Source: Geodermatophilus dictyosporus
GTDB taxonomy: Bacteria; Actinomycetota; Actinomycetes; Mycobacteriales; Geodermatophilaceae
Direction of reading: 5' to 3'
Assembly: GCF_900115505.1 (NCBI RefSeq)
Contig: NZ_FOWQ01000004.1
Span: 366,250-430,249 of the forward strand
Length of the DNA: 64,000 nt
The position numbers and the translations under genes were made by a program. The notes under the pieces were generated by a model, which saw nothing but the letters and a program-made list of their open reading frames with translations, searched no databases and had not been told where the DNA came from. Below, one piece after another: positions 32,548 through 43,217 of the stretch (within the stretch, counting starts at the first letter, position 1; each line of letters opens with the position of its first letter).

Positions 32548-33626
32548 GCCCCCAGGGACGAGCCGCCACGACCCGGGCGCGCGAGGCCGGCGCCATGGCC
32601 CGCGCGCGCGAGCTCGGGCTGTCCGTCCTCGGCACCACCAGCCCCAACCCCGCCGTCGGCGCCGTCGTCCTCGACGCCGGCGGCGCGGTCGTGGGGGAGG
32701 GCGCCACCTCCCCGCCCGGCGGCCCGCACGCCGAGGTGCACGCGCTGGCGCTGGCCGGGGAGCGGGCCCGCGGCGGCACCGCCGTCGTCACCCTCGAGCC
32801 GTGCGCGCACACCGGACGCACCGGCCCCTGCGCCGACGCGCTGCTCGCCGCCGGGGTGGCGCGGGTCGTCGTCGCCGTGCCCGAGCCCACGCGCCTGGCC
32901 GTCGGCGGCGCCGAGCGGCTGCGCGAGGCCGGGGTGGACGTCGAGGTCGGCGTCGAGCGGCAGGCCGCCGAGGAGGGCGCGCTGGCCGCGTGGCTGACCG
33001 GCGTCCGCGAGCACCGCCCGCAGGTGGTCTGGAAGGTCGGCGCCACCCTCGACGGGCGGGTCGCCGCCGCCGACGGCACCAGCCGCTGGATCACCGGGGA
33101 GACGGCGCGCGCCGCCGTGCACGCCCTGCGCGCCACCTGCGACGCCGTCCTCGTCGGCTCCGGGACCGCGCTGACCGACGACCCGCAGCTCACCGTCCGC
33201 GACGCCGACGGCCGCCACGCCCCCCGCCAGCCGCTGCGCGTGGTCCACGACCGCCGCGGCCGCCTGCCGGGCACCGCGCGGGTCCTCGACGACGCCGCGC
33301 CCACCCACGTCAGCCGGGCCGGGTCGCCGGCCGAGCTGCTGGCCGAGCTGTTCGACCGCGACGTCCGCCGGGTGCTGCTCGAGGGCGGCCCGACGCTGGC
33401 CGCGGCCTTCCTGCGCGCCGGCCTGGTCGACGAGGCCGTCGTCCACCTGGCCCCCAAGCTCCTCGGCGCCGGTCCCTCGCTGGTGGGGGACCTGGGAATC
33501 CCGACGATCGCCGGCGCGCTTGCCCTCGAGGTACGGGACGTCACCCTGCTCGGCGGGGACGTGCAGATCCGCCTGCGGCCCACCCGTCACACTGGGGGCC
33601 GAGGGCACGTGGACGGGAGGGGCTGA
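32544..33626 (+). CDS. ribD: Bifunctional riboflavin deaminase-reductase RibD
   Basis: Deaminates and reduces the pyrimidine intermediate of riboflavin synthesis. The N-terminal zinc deaminase domain has HAEVHAL and [17 protein letters not shown] (His and two Cys ligands). The C-terminal reductase domain starts near residue 150 with [23 protein letters not shown] and ends with [12 protein letters not shown]. The length is 360 residues. It is translationally coupled to rpe. Confidence 0.95.
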   Translation: MSPQGRAATTRAREAGAMARARELGLSVLGTTSPNPAVGAVVLDAGGAVVGEGATSPPGGPHAEVHALALAGERARGGTAVVTLEPCAHTGRTGPCADALLAAGVARVVVAVPEPTRLAVGGAERLREAGVDVEVGVERQAAEEGALAAWLTGVREHRPQVVWKVGATLDGRVAAADGTSRWITGETARAAVHALRATCDAVLVGSGTALTDDPQLTVRDADGRHAPRQPLRVVHDRRGRLPGTARVLDDAAPTHVSRAGSPAELLAELFDRDVRRVLLEGGPTLAAAFLRAGLVDEAVVHLAPKLLGAGPSLVGDLGIPTIAGALALEVRDVTLLGGDVQIRLRPTRHTGGRGHVDGRG

Positions 33627-33627
33627 G

Positions 33628-36331
<2,704 letters not shown>

Positions 36332-36333
<2 letters not shown>

Positions 36334-36396
36334 AGGACCCTCGCGCCCCCCACGGCACGCTCGGCGAGCCGCGGGTCCCTGCGCGAGGGCCGTTCC
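36332..36396. terminator. Inverted-repeat element B between hisE and hisG
   Basis: GAAGGACCCTCGCG (from 36332) pairs with CGCGAGGGCCGTTC (to 36395) at 12 of 14 bases. The interior shares CCCCCCAC...GCTCGGCG and CCCTGC with the element after rpoZ. It overlaps the last two bases of hisE and ends 22 nt before hisG, so it may attenuate read-through between two genes of one pathway. Confidence 0.75.
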
Positions 36397-36418
36397 ACCC
36401 GCCACCGAAGGAGAGACC

Positions 36419-37285
36419 GTGCTGCGCGTCGCCGTCCCCAACAAGGGTGCCCTGAGCGAGCCCGCGGCGGCCATGCTGGCCGAGAGCGGCTACCGGCAGC
36501 GCCGCAGCACCAAGGACCTCGCCGTCTACGACCCCGACAGCGACACCGAGTTCTTCTACCTGCGGCCGCGCGACATCGCCGTCTACGTCGCCTCGGGCAC
36601 CCTCGACGTCGGCATCACCGGCCGCGACATGATGCTCGAGACCGCCCCCGCCGACGGGGAGGGCCCGGCCGCCGTCGAGGTCATGCCGCTGGGCTTCGGC
36701 CGGTCCTCCTTCCGCTTCGCCAGCCCGGTGGAGTCGGCGGTCGACTCGGTCGAGCAGCTGGCCGGCCGGCGGATCGCCACCGCCTACCCGGTCCTGCTGC
36801 AGCGCTTCCTGGAGGAGTCCGGCATCAAGGCCGGCGTGGTCAAGCTCGACGGCGCGGTCGAGACCGCCTGCCGGCTGGGCGTGGCCGACGCGGTCTGCGA
36901 CGTCGTCGAGACCGGGACGACGCTGCGCGCCGCGGGGCTGCGGATCATCGGCGAGCCGGTGCTCGCCAGCGAGGCGGTGCTCGTCCGCCGCGAGGGTGCC
37001 GAGGAGATCCCCGCGGTCGCCCAGCTCCGGCGGCGGCTGCGCGGCGTGCTGGTCGCCCGGCAGTACGTGATGCTCGACTACGACTGCCCCAACGAGCTGC
37101 TCGCCCGTGCCACCGCGCTGACGCCCGGCCTCGAGGGGCCCACGGTCAGCCCGCTGCAGACCGAGGGCTGGTCGGCGGTGCGGGCCATGGTGCGCCAGAA
37201 CGACACCAACCGGGTGATGGACGAGCTGTGGGAGCTCGGCGCCCGGGCCATCCTGGTCACCAGCATCCACGCCTGCCGCATCTAG
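36419..37285 (+). CDS. hisG: ATP phosphoribosyltransferase, long form
   Basis: First and regulated step of histidine synthesis. RVAVPNKGALSEPAAAML at the start and ADAVCDVVETGTTLRAAGLRI near residue 160 bind PRPP. Residues about 212-288 (GVLVARQYVMLDYDCPNELL onward) form the C-terminal ACT-like domain that senses histidine, so this is the hexameric long form without HisZ. The length is 288 residues. GTG 36419 follows AAGGAGAG. Confidence 0.96.
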   Translation: MLRVAVPNKGALSEPAAAMLAESGYRQRRSTKDLAVYDPDSDTEFFYLRPRDIAVYVASGTLDVGITGRDMMLETAPADGEGPAAVEVMPLGFGRSSFRFASPVESAVDSVEQLAGRRIATAYPVLLQRFLEESGIKAGVVKLDGAVETACRLGVADAVCDVVETGTTLRAAGLRIIGEPVLASEAVLVRREGAEEIPAVAQLRRRLRGVLVARQYVMLDYDCPNELLARATALTPGLEGPTVSPLQTEGWSAVRAMVRQNDTNRVMDELWELGARAILVTSIHACRI

Positions 37286-37288
37286 GGA

Positions 37289-37343
37289 GGACCCCGTGCG
37301 CCCCGCCACCCGCATGCCCGCGGCGGGGCCCTGCACGGGGGCC
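37289..37343. repeat. Inverted-repeat element D overlapping the SSI-like gene start
   Basis: GGACCCCGTGC (37289-37299) pairs with GCACGGGGGCC (37333-37343) at 10 of 11 bases, with an inner CCCCGCC/GGCGGGG stem. It begins 4 nt after the hisG stop and resembles elements A, B and C. Its left arm contains the GTG start of the next gene. Confidence 0.7.
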
Positions 37344-37784
37344 ACGGCGGGCGCCCTCCTCCTCGCCGCGGTGCTGCTGTGCGCGGCGTGCGCGCAGCGG
37401 GGGTCGGGCGCCGCGCCCGGCACCACGGGCCCGGCGACGGCGGCGGCCGACGCGCTCACCGTGGAGGTCGACCGCGGCGACGGCAGCCCCGTGGAGCGCT
37501 ACACGCTGACATGCGGCGACGTCCCGGGCGGCGACCACCCCGACCCGGCCGGGTCCTGCGCGCACCTGGCCGGCCTCGACGACCCGTTCGCCGGGCCGCG
37601 GACCGGTGTGGCCTGCACCGAGGTCTACGGCGGGCCGCAGACCGCCCGGGTGACCGGGACCTGGCGCGCGGCCCCCGTGGACCGCGCCCACGCGCGCACC
37701 GACGGCTGCCGGATCGCCGAGTGGGACGCCCTCGGTCCCCTGCTGCCCGGCCCGGTCGGCGTCGGCGACCAGCTGCCCGACTGA
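37296..37784 (+). CDS. Subtilisin inhibitor (SSI)-like lipoprotein
   Basis: Predicted secreted serine-protease inhibitor of the SSI family. The signal peptide has a hydrophobic core ALLLAAVLL and a lipobox-like LCAAC, with cysteine near residue 32 the likely lipidation site. The mature part has the conserved cysteine pattern and SSI motifs LTCGDVPGGDHPDPAGSCAHL, ACTEVYGGPQTARVTGTW and DGCRIAEWDALG. The length is 162 residues. GTG 37296 has GGGAGG 5 nt upstream. ATG 37314 is possible but lacks such a site. The first ~16 codons are encoded by an inverted-repeat element. Confidence 0.82.
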   Translation: MRPATRMPAAGPCTGATAGALLLAAVLLCAACAQRGSGAAPGTTGPATAAADALTVEVDRGDGSPVERYTLTCGDVPGGDHPDPAGSCAHLAGLDDPFAGPRTGVACTEVYGGPQTARVTGTWRAAPVDRAHARTDGCRIAEWDALGPLLPGPVGVGDQLPD

Positions 37785-37797
37785 GGCGGCAGCGCGC

Positions 37798-38088
37798 TCA
37801 GGTGGGCCTCGTCGCCCTGCCGTCCAGCCACAGGGTGTCGGACTCGTCGCGGTGCGAGCCGGTGGAGCCGACGTGCCTGCTGCTGATGCCCGGCCCGTTC
37901 CTCAGCACGTGCACCAGCGCCATCGCGTGCCCGCGGCCGAGACCGTGTTCCTCCGCCAGCCAGGCCACCACCTCACCGGCCTTGGTCCCCGGGGCGTCGA
38001 GGCCCCGCGCGTGCGCCTGGTCGAGCAGCTGGCGCGGGGTGAGCCCGGTCTTCTCCTCGATCGCGTCGAGGTGGGCCTGGAAGGACAC
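37798..38088 (-). CDS. DUF4287 domain protein
   Basis: Small soluble protein of 96 residues. SFQAHLDAIEEKTGLTPRQLLDQAHARGL and GEVVAWLAEEHGLGRGHAMALVHVL are the DUF4287 pattern, a helical domain of unknown function. The tail (HVGSTGSHRDESDTLWLDG) is charged. GTG 38088 is 6-9 nt after a GGAGA-type site. The frame extends upstream without coding support. It converges with the SSI-like gene with a 13-nt gap. Confidence 0.8.
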   Translation of the reverse strand: MSFQAHLDAIEEKTGLTPRQLLDQAHARGLDAPGTKAGEVVAWLAEEHGLGRGHAMALVHVLRNGPGISSRHVGSTGSHRDESDTLWLDGRATRPT

Positions 38089-38167
38089 GGCGGTCTCCTG
38101 CGGGTCGTGGGTCCGGTGTTCCCGTCCTGCAGACCGGCCAGGGCCGCGGGGCTCATCGCCGGACACG

Positions 38168-38204
38168 GCAGCGGCCCCCTCCCGAGCCGGGAGGGGGCCG
38201 CTGC
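38168..38204. terminator. Perfect 16-bp hairpin terminator
   Basis: GCAGCGGCCCCCTCCC (38168-38183) and GGGAGGGGGCCGCTGC (38189-38204) pair perfectly around a 5-nt loop. It lies 20 nt beyond the DUF2877 gene on the minus strand, so it most likely ends that transcript before the DUF4287 gene. Confidence 0.85.
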
Positions 38205-38224
38205 GGTGCCGGGGCCGGTCGCGG

Positions 38225-39214
38225 TCAGCGCACCCGCAGGGTGCGGTCGACCAGGTCGATCGCGGTGCACAGGCCCAGCGCCATGGCCCGGCCGCTGGTG
38301 GAGCCGGTGGCCAGCAGGCCCTCGACCGCCGGGCCGAGCGGGCGCTCACCGACCAGGCCCGCCAGCACCGCCGCGTACTCGCCGCTGACCCGTCCGGCCG
38401 CGGCGTGCCGCAGCAGTGCCCGGGACAGCTCCGTCGTGCGCCCGGCGGCCAGGGCGTGCACGCCGGCGGAGAACCGCTCGGCGGCGGGGTGCCCGAGCAG
38501 CACCAGCCCGGCCATGGTGCCGGCCATGACGTCGTCGCCGGCGGGGGTCAGGCCGGGGCCGAGGCCCACCAGCCGCACCGCGGTGCGCAGCGCGGCGTCG
38601 AGGTCCGCCCGGCGGACGGCGCCGCGCAGCGCGGCCAGCGGACCGCCCGGGCCCCCGGGCAGGCCCGGCAGCGTGAACGCGCTGTGCGGGACGCCCTCGC
38701 CGTAGAGGGTGTTGCGCAGCTGCCGCACGCCCTCGGGCAGCAGCGCCGGGCGCGGACTGGGCAGCCGGGGCCGCGGGTCCCACCACGCGGCCGCGCGGAC
38801 GACGAGGTCGCCGACGACGATCCGGCCGCCGCCCACCTCGGCGGGGGCGCCGGCGGGCACGGTGACCAGCGGGCGGCCGTTGCTCGGCCGGAACAGCACG
38901 CAGCCCAGCGGCAGCCGCGCCGCGTCGCTGGTGAGCACGCCGACCACGTCGCTGCCGCGCTCGGTGGGCACCTGCAGGTAGACGGCGGCCGGCGCGCTCA
39001 TGAGCACGCGCGCCTGGCGGACCGGCCCGCGCAGCAGGTCGGCGACCCCGGTGCTGGCCGAGGCCGGCACGGCGGAGGGCGTCCGGACGGGCGCGCCCGA
39101 GCGCACCGCGTCCTGGGCCGCGCGGGGGAGGGGGATCGTGGGGACACCGGCGCGGGCGGCACGGCCCTGGACGGCGGCCCCCGAACCGGGAGGGGTGGTG
39201 TCGATGGTGCGCAT
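38225..39214 (-). CDS. DUF2877 (AllH/YlbF-like) protein
   Basis: The C-terminal two thirds match the DUF2877 family: LVGLGPGLTPAGDDVMAGTMAGLVLLGHP near residue 215-245 is its signature. In enterobacteria a DUF2877 protein is a subunit of oxamate carbamoyltransferase in allantoin breakdown. The N-terminal ~70 residues are Ala/Pro-rich and low in predicted order. ATG 39214 gives 329 residues. It is divergent from the PucR-type regulator at 39480, which fits a role in purine or ureide use. No other all or puc genes are in the window. Confidence 0.8.
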   Translation of the reverse strand: MRTIDTTPPGSGAAVQGRAARAGVPTIPLPRAAQDAVRSGAPVRTPSAVPASASTGVADLLRGPVRQARVLMSAPAAVYLQVPTERGSDVVGVLTSDAARLPLGCVLFRPSNGRPLVTVPAGAPAEVGGGRIVVGDLVVRAAAWWDPRPRLPSPRPALLPEGVRQLRNTLYGEGVPHSAFTLPGLPGGPGGPLAALRGAVRRADLDAALRTAVRLVGLGPGLTPAGDDVMAGTMAGLVLLGHPAAERFSAGVHALAAGRTTELSRALLRHAAAGRVSGEYAAVLAGLVGERPLGPAVEGLLATGSTSGRAMALGLCTAIDLVDRTLRVR

Positions 39215-39479
39215 GGCTGGCCCTTCGCCGTGACAGGTCGGAGGCGACCCTCCGCTCAGGGCCCCCGACCGGTCCGGTCCCTCCGCCGGGAGCGGGCGGG
39301 GCGCCGGGTGCGGCGACCGCCTACCATCCAGCGGACGGAACGGACCGGGTCTCGAAGCTAAGCGGCGCGTCGCACGTCCTCGTATGGCGAATGTGGCCAA
39401 GAATGGGGGCAGCCGTCCAGGCACACATGCCAGGTTCCTGCAACTCGAGACATCGGGCGGCCGACGAGGAGGGCGAGTC
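39215..39479. promoter_or_regulatory. Divergent promoter region of DUF2877 and PucR genes
   Basis: The 265-bp gap separates two divergent genes. TACCAT (39321-39326) fits a plus-strand -10 box. The segment 39380-39405 is clearly less GC-rich than its surroundings. A binding site for the PucR protein is likely here but no clear dyad stands out. Confidence 0.4.
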
Positions 39480-41426
39480 GTGACTCAGGGTGAGGCCTAT
39501 CTGGCCTCAGGGTCGTACCCCACGGCGCCGCTGTCGTTCCCGCGCGGCCGGCACCAGACCGGCGGCGGCCGCGCCGCCCAGGCCCGGGACGACCGCTCGG
39601 GCTGGCGCGACCGGGTGGGCCTGCGGGTGGACGAGGCCCTGCGCCTGCCGCGCCTGGCCGGATCCGAGGTGGTCGCGGGCCGGGCGGGTCTGGAACGGAC
39701 CGTCCGGCACATGGTCGTCGACGACCCCACCGCCCCGCTGGCCGCCGCCGGCCCCGACGTCGTGGTCGTCCTGGGCGCCCGGCTCCCGCCGGCCGACCCC
39801 GCCGACTGCCGGGCGCTGGTCGAGCGCCTCGACCACCTGGGCACCGCGGCGCTGGCCTACCGGCGCACCGAGGGGCCGCCGCCGGTGCCCGGTGAGGTGC
39901 TCGCCGAGGCCGACCGGCGGTCCCTGCCGGTGGTCGCCCTGCCGGCCACCGTCCGGCTCGACGAGGCGGTCTCCGAGGTCCTCGGCGCGGTCGTGCGCAA
40001 GCAGGGCGAGGCCCTGGTGCTCTCCGCCCGCATGCACGACCAGTTCATCGACGTCGCCCTCTCCGGCGGCGGGCTGGCCGAGGTCACCGAGCAGCTGGCC
40101 ACCTTCCTGGAGGGTGCGGCGGTGCTGGGACTGGGCCCCGACCGCGAGATCGTCACCACCGCCGGCCCCCCGGACGACGTCGCCGAGATCAGCGACTGGC
40201 TGTGGCTGCTCGACGCCGAGGCCGAGGACGAGCTGGCGATGATGGCGCCCTCGAGCCGGGTCTCGGGCGTGCGCGCCGACCAGACCGTCGTCACCCCGGC
40301 CGACGTGCTGGCCGACGCCGACCTGTCCCCGGCCGACGGCATCCTGCTCGTCCCGGGCCACCACGAGCTGCCCGGCGGGGTGGGGGAGTACGCCGTCGCC
40401 CCGATCATGGCCGGCGAGCAGCGGCACGGCTGGCTGGTCGCGGTGCACCGCAGCGGGCAGATGGTGGTCGGTGCCGGCGGTGTCCTCGAGCGGGCCGCCG
40501 TCGTCTCGGCGCTGTCGGTCATCCGCCAGCAGGCCGTGCACTCGGTCGAGCTGCGCTTCCAGGGCGACCTGGTGCGCCGGCTGGTCGCCGGGTCGCTGCG
40601 GCACACCGAGCGGGCGCTGGCGCAGACCCGGTCGTTCGGCTGGCGGCTCGACGGGCCGGTCGCCGTCCTCGTGACCGCCACCGAGACCGCCGCGGACCCG
40701 CAGGCCGACCCCACCCGCGCCCTCGACGTCCTCGACCGGCTGGCCGACGGCTGGCGGGCGGCGCTGGAGTCGGAGGTGTCCGGTGCCGCGGTGGCGGGCC
40801 TGTCCACCGAGATCGTCACGGTGCTGCCGCTCGACGAGCGCACGCCCGAGGACATCACCGCGCTGGTCACCGCCGTCACCTCGCGGGTCAACGCGCGGGT
40901 GCGCCGGGTGGGGCGCGTGCTGGCCACCGGCATCGGCCGGCCGGCGCTGTCGCTGTCGGCGCTGGGCGAGGCCCACCAGCAGGCGCAGCGGGCCCTCGGC
41001 GTCGGGCAGGAGATCCACGGGCCGACGGCGGTCACCCACTTCGACCAGCTCGGCGTCTTCCGGCTGCTCTCGCTCATCCCGGACTCGACCGAGCTGCGGT
41101 CCTACGTCGACGAGGTGCTCGGCACGCTCGCCGACGCCTCCGACCCCGACTCGGCCGACCTGCGCGAGACGCTGCGGGTGCTGCTGGAGACCAACCTCAA
41201 CGTCGCCGAGTCCGCCCGCCGGCTGCACTTCCACTACAACACGATGCGCTACCGCATCGGCAAGCTCGAGCGGCTGCTGGGGCCCTTCACCACCGACCCG
41301 ACCCTGCGGCTGAACCTGCTGCTGGCGCTGCACGCGGCCCGGATGCGCGGCCTGGACCAGCCGCACCGGCCGCCGGTCGACTCCGGTCTGCTGCCGCCCG
41401 ACGACGGCTACGACGCACTCGTCTAG
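39480..41426 (+). CDS. PucR-family transcriptional regulator
   Basis: Long PucR-type regulator of 648 residues. The N-terminal purine-catabolism (PucR) domain lies at about 35-160 (VDEALRLPRLAGSEVVAGRAGLERTVRHM), a GGDEF-like middle domain near 370-500, and a C-terminal HTH near 570-630 with LLETNLNVAESARRLHFHYNTMRYRI. GTG 39480 is preferred over an upstream ATG at 39384 because GAGGAGGG lies just before it. It is divergent from the DUF2877 gene, the probable target. Confidence 0.9.
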   Translation: MTQGEAYLASGSYPTAPLSFPRGRHQTGGGRAAQARDDRSGWRDRVGLRVDEALRLPRLAGSEVVAGRAGLERTVRHMVVDDPTAPLAAAGPDVVVVLGARLPPADPADCRALVERLDHLGTAALAYRRTEGPPPVPGEVLAEADRRSLPVVALPATVRLDEAVSEVLGAVVRKQGEALVLSARMHDQFIDVALSGGGLAEVTEQLATFLEGAAVLGLGPDREIVTTAGPPDDVAEISDWLWLLDAEAEDELAMMAPSSRVSGVRADQTVVTPADVLADADLSPADGILLVPGHHELPGGVGEYAVAPIMAGEQRHGWLVAVHRSGQMVVGAGGVLERAAVVSALSVIRQQAVHSVELRFQGDLVRRLVAGSLRHTERALAQTRSFGWRLDGPVAVLVTATETAADPQADPTRALDVLDRLADGWRAALESEVSGAAVAGLSTEIVTVLPLDERTPEDITALVTAVTSRVNARVRRVGRVLATGIGRPALSLSALGEAHQQAQRALGVGQEIHGPTAVTHFDQLGVFRLLSLIPDSTELRSYVDEVLGTLADASDPDSADLRETLRVLLETNLNVAESARRLHFHYNTMRYRIGKLERLLGPFTTDPTLRLNLLLALHAARMRGLDQPHRPPVDSGLLPPDDGYDALV

Positions 41427-41427
41427 C

Positions 41428-41459
41428 CGCCCGGGCGCGAAGCGGCCCGCGCTCGGGCA
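41428..41459. terminator. Hairpin terminator after pucR-like gene
   Basis: GCCCGGGCGC and GCGCTCGGGC pair at 9 of 10 positions just after the stop at 41426, around a GAAGCGGCCC loop. The next gene starts 12 nt further on. Confidence 0.6.
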
Positions 41460-41470
41460 GCATCTCCGGG

Positions 41471-42214
41471 GTGACCGCACCGGTGGAGGAGCTCGTCGGC
41501 CGGATGCGGGCGCTGCTCGACGAGCTCGACGTCGACGGCGACCCCGGCCGGTTCTTCCTCGGCACCTACCTGCGCACCACCGAGGCCGTGGACGCCGCGA
41601 TCGACGGCGGCCTGTTCGAGGACCCGGCGTGGGTGACCGTCTGGGACGTCGACTTCGCCGAGTTCTACCTCGACGCCCTGGAGGCGCACCGCCGCGACCC
41701 GGCGTCGCCCCCGGCACCGTGGCGGGCCGCGTTCGGCACCGACCCGCGCACCCGGCCCGAGGGGCACGTGCTGCTCGGCATGAACGCGCACATCAACTTC
41801 GACCTGCCGCAGTCGCTGGTGCGGGTGATCGGGCCCGCGGACTTCGCCGACCCCGCGGTGCTGGACAGCCGCCGCCGCGACCACGAGCGGATCGACGCGG
41901 TCCTGGCCGGCCGGGTGGCCCACGAGGACGTCGCCCTGCAGGCCGCGGGCTCCCGGAGGACGGTGGTCGACCGGGTGATGGTCGGGGCGAACCGGACGGC
42001 GGCGCGGGTGCTGCTGCGGGAGTCGCGGCGCAGGGTGTGGGCCAACACGACGGCGCTGCACGAGGCGCGGCTGGCCGGCCCGGAGGCGCTCGCGCGGCGG
42101 GTGGCGCAGCTGGAGGAGGTCAGCGCCGCGCGGGTGGCCGACCTGCGCCGGGGCGGGCCGGTGCTGCTGCGGCTGGCCGTGTCCGGCTTCGGTGTCGAGC
42201 TGCCGCAGCACTGA
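41471..42214 (+). CDS. DUF5995 family protein
   Basis: Soluble protein of 247 residues. The family pattern is FFLGTYLRTTEAVDAAIDGGLFEDPAWV, followed by a histidine-rich stretch HVLLGMNAHINFDLPQSLV and a helical C-terminus with VWANTTAL. The conserved Asn/His positions suggest a ligand or metal site but the activity is unknown. GTG 41471 is preceded by CAGCAT 7 nt upstream and no Shine-Dalgarno. Confidence 0.78.
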   Translation: MTAPVEELVGRMRALLDELDVDGDPGRFFLGTYLRTTEAVDAAIDGGLFEDPAWVTVWDVDFAEFYLDALEAHRRDPASPPAPWRAAFGTDPRTRPEGHVLLGMNAHINFDLPQSLVRVIGPADFADPAVLDSRRRDHERIDAVLAGRVAHEDVALQAAGSRRTVVDRVMVGANRTAARVLLRESRRRVWANTTALHEARLAGPEALARRVAQLEEVSAARVADLRRGGPVLLRLAVSGFGVELPQH

Positions 42215-42292
42215 GCCCCGGGCTGCCGGATCCCCGGGACGGGCGCAGGCTGTCCGGGGTGCCGCACCGGGCTGCGCCGGGAGGAGGGCCGC

Positions 42293-43051
42293 ATGACCGC
42301 CAGCACCAGGCCGCTCGACGGGAAGGTCGCCCTGGTCACCGGGGCCTCGTCGGGGATCGGTGAGGCCACCGCCGTCGCGCTCGCCGGGGCCGGGGCCGCC
42401 GTCGCGATCGGCGCCCGCCGCGCCGACCGCCTCGACGCGCTGGCAGCGAAGCTCCGGGACGACGGCGCGCGGGTGCTCACCCTCGACCTCGACGTCACCG
42501 ACGAGGCAGCCTGCCGCGACGCCGTCCGCCGCACCCGCGAGGAGCTCGGCGGCCTCGACGTCCTGGTCAACAACGCCGGCGTGATGCTGCTCGGCACGAT
42601 CGTCGGCGCCGACGTCGAGGACTGGCGGCGGATGCTCTCCACCAACGTGCTCGGCCTGATGTACCTGACCCACGCCGCGATCGACGGGATGGTCGAGCAG
42701 GGCTCGGGCGACGTCGTCAACGTCTCCAGCGTCGCCGGGCGCACCGCCCGCAAGGGCGCCGGGGTCTACAACGCCAGCAAGTGGGCGGTGAACGCCTTCA
42801 GCGAGTCGCTGCGCCAGGAGGTGACGACGAAGGGCGTGCGGATCTCGCTGGTCGAGCCGGGGGCGGTGGCCACCGAGCTCACCGACCACATCACCCAGCC
42901 CGACGCCAGGGCCGCCTCGCAGCGGATGTACAGCGAGATGACGCCGCTGCAGGCCGAGGACGTCGCGCGCGCGATCGTCTACGTCGTCACGCAGCCGCCG
43001 CACGTGGCCGTCAACGAGGTGCTGGTCCGCCCGACCGCCCAGGAGCGCTGA
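42293..43051 (+). CDS. Short-chain dehydrogenase/reductase
   Basis: NAD(P)-dependent oxidoreductase of the classical SDR family. TGASSGIG (residues 16-23) binds the cofactor, the R at the end of strand 2 (GARRADR) suggests NADPH, NNAG follows, and the catalytic Ser and YNASK are present (VSSVAGRT and YNASKWAVNAFSESL). The length of 252 residues is normal. The substrate is unknown. Its 3' end overlaps, tail to tail, a small minus-strand ORF that follows the HTH-MurA gene. Confidence 0.9.
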   Translation: MTASTRPLDGKVALVTGASSGIGEATAVALAGAGAAVAIGARRADRLDALAAKLRDDGARVLTLDLDVTDEAACRDAVRRTREELGGLDVLVNNAGVMLLGTIVGADVEDWRRMLSTNVLGLMYLTHAAIDGMVEQGSGDVVNVSSVAGRTARKGAGVYNASKWAVNAFSESLRQEVTTKGVRISLVEPGAVATELTDHITQPDARAASQRMYSEMTPLQAEDVARAIVYVVTQPPHVAVNEVLVRPTAQER

Positions 43052-43217
43052 GCGCGCCCGGCTCGCGGGACCAGGACCGCAGCACCTCGCCGTGGCTGCG
43101 CACCAGCCGCCGGTAGCTGCGGTCGGGGTCCTGCGGCAGGGCGAACCCCCCGGCCGCCTCGATGGCGAGGGGGCCGTGCAGCAGCGACCGGAGGCCGCGG
43201 ACGGCGTCGACGGTCAG
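43011..43217 (-). CDS. Possible 68-residue protein coupled to HTH-MurA by a CTG start
   Basis: Directly after the HTH-MurA stop the frame starting at CTG 43217 (a CTGA overlap) stays open for 69 codons with almost every third base G or C, while the other frames of this segment do not. The product is helical and charged: VDAVRGLRSLLHGPLAIEA, then DPDRSYRRLVRSHGEVLRSW. No family was recognised. No ATG, GTG or TTG is available near the N-terminus. It overlaps the SDR gene's 3' end by 41 bp on the other strand. Confidence 0.45.
   Translation of the reverse strand: MTVDAVRGLRSLLHGPLAIEAAGGFALPQDPDRSYRRLVRSHGEVLRSWSREPGALSAPGRSGGPAPR

Noticed and set aside
37314-37316. ATG start for the SSI-like gene
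   Set aside because: It lacks a ribosome-binding site, whereas GTG 37296 has GGGAGG at normal spacing.
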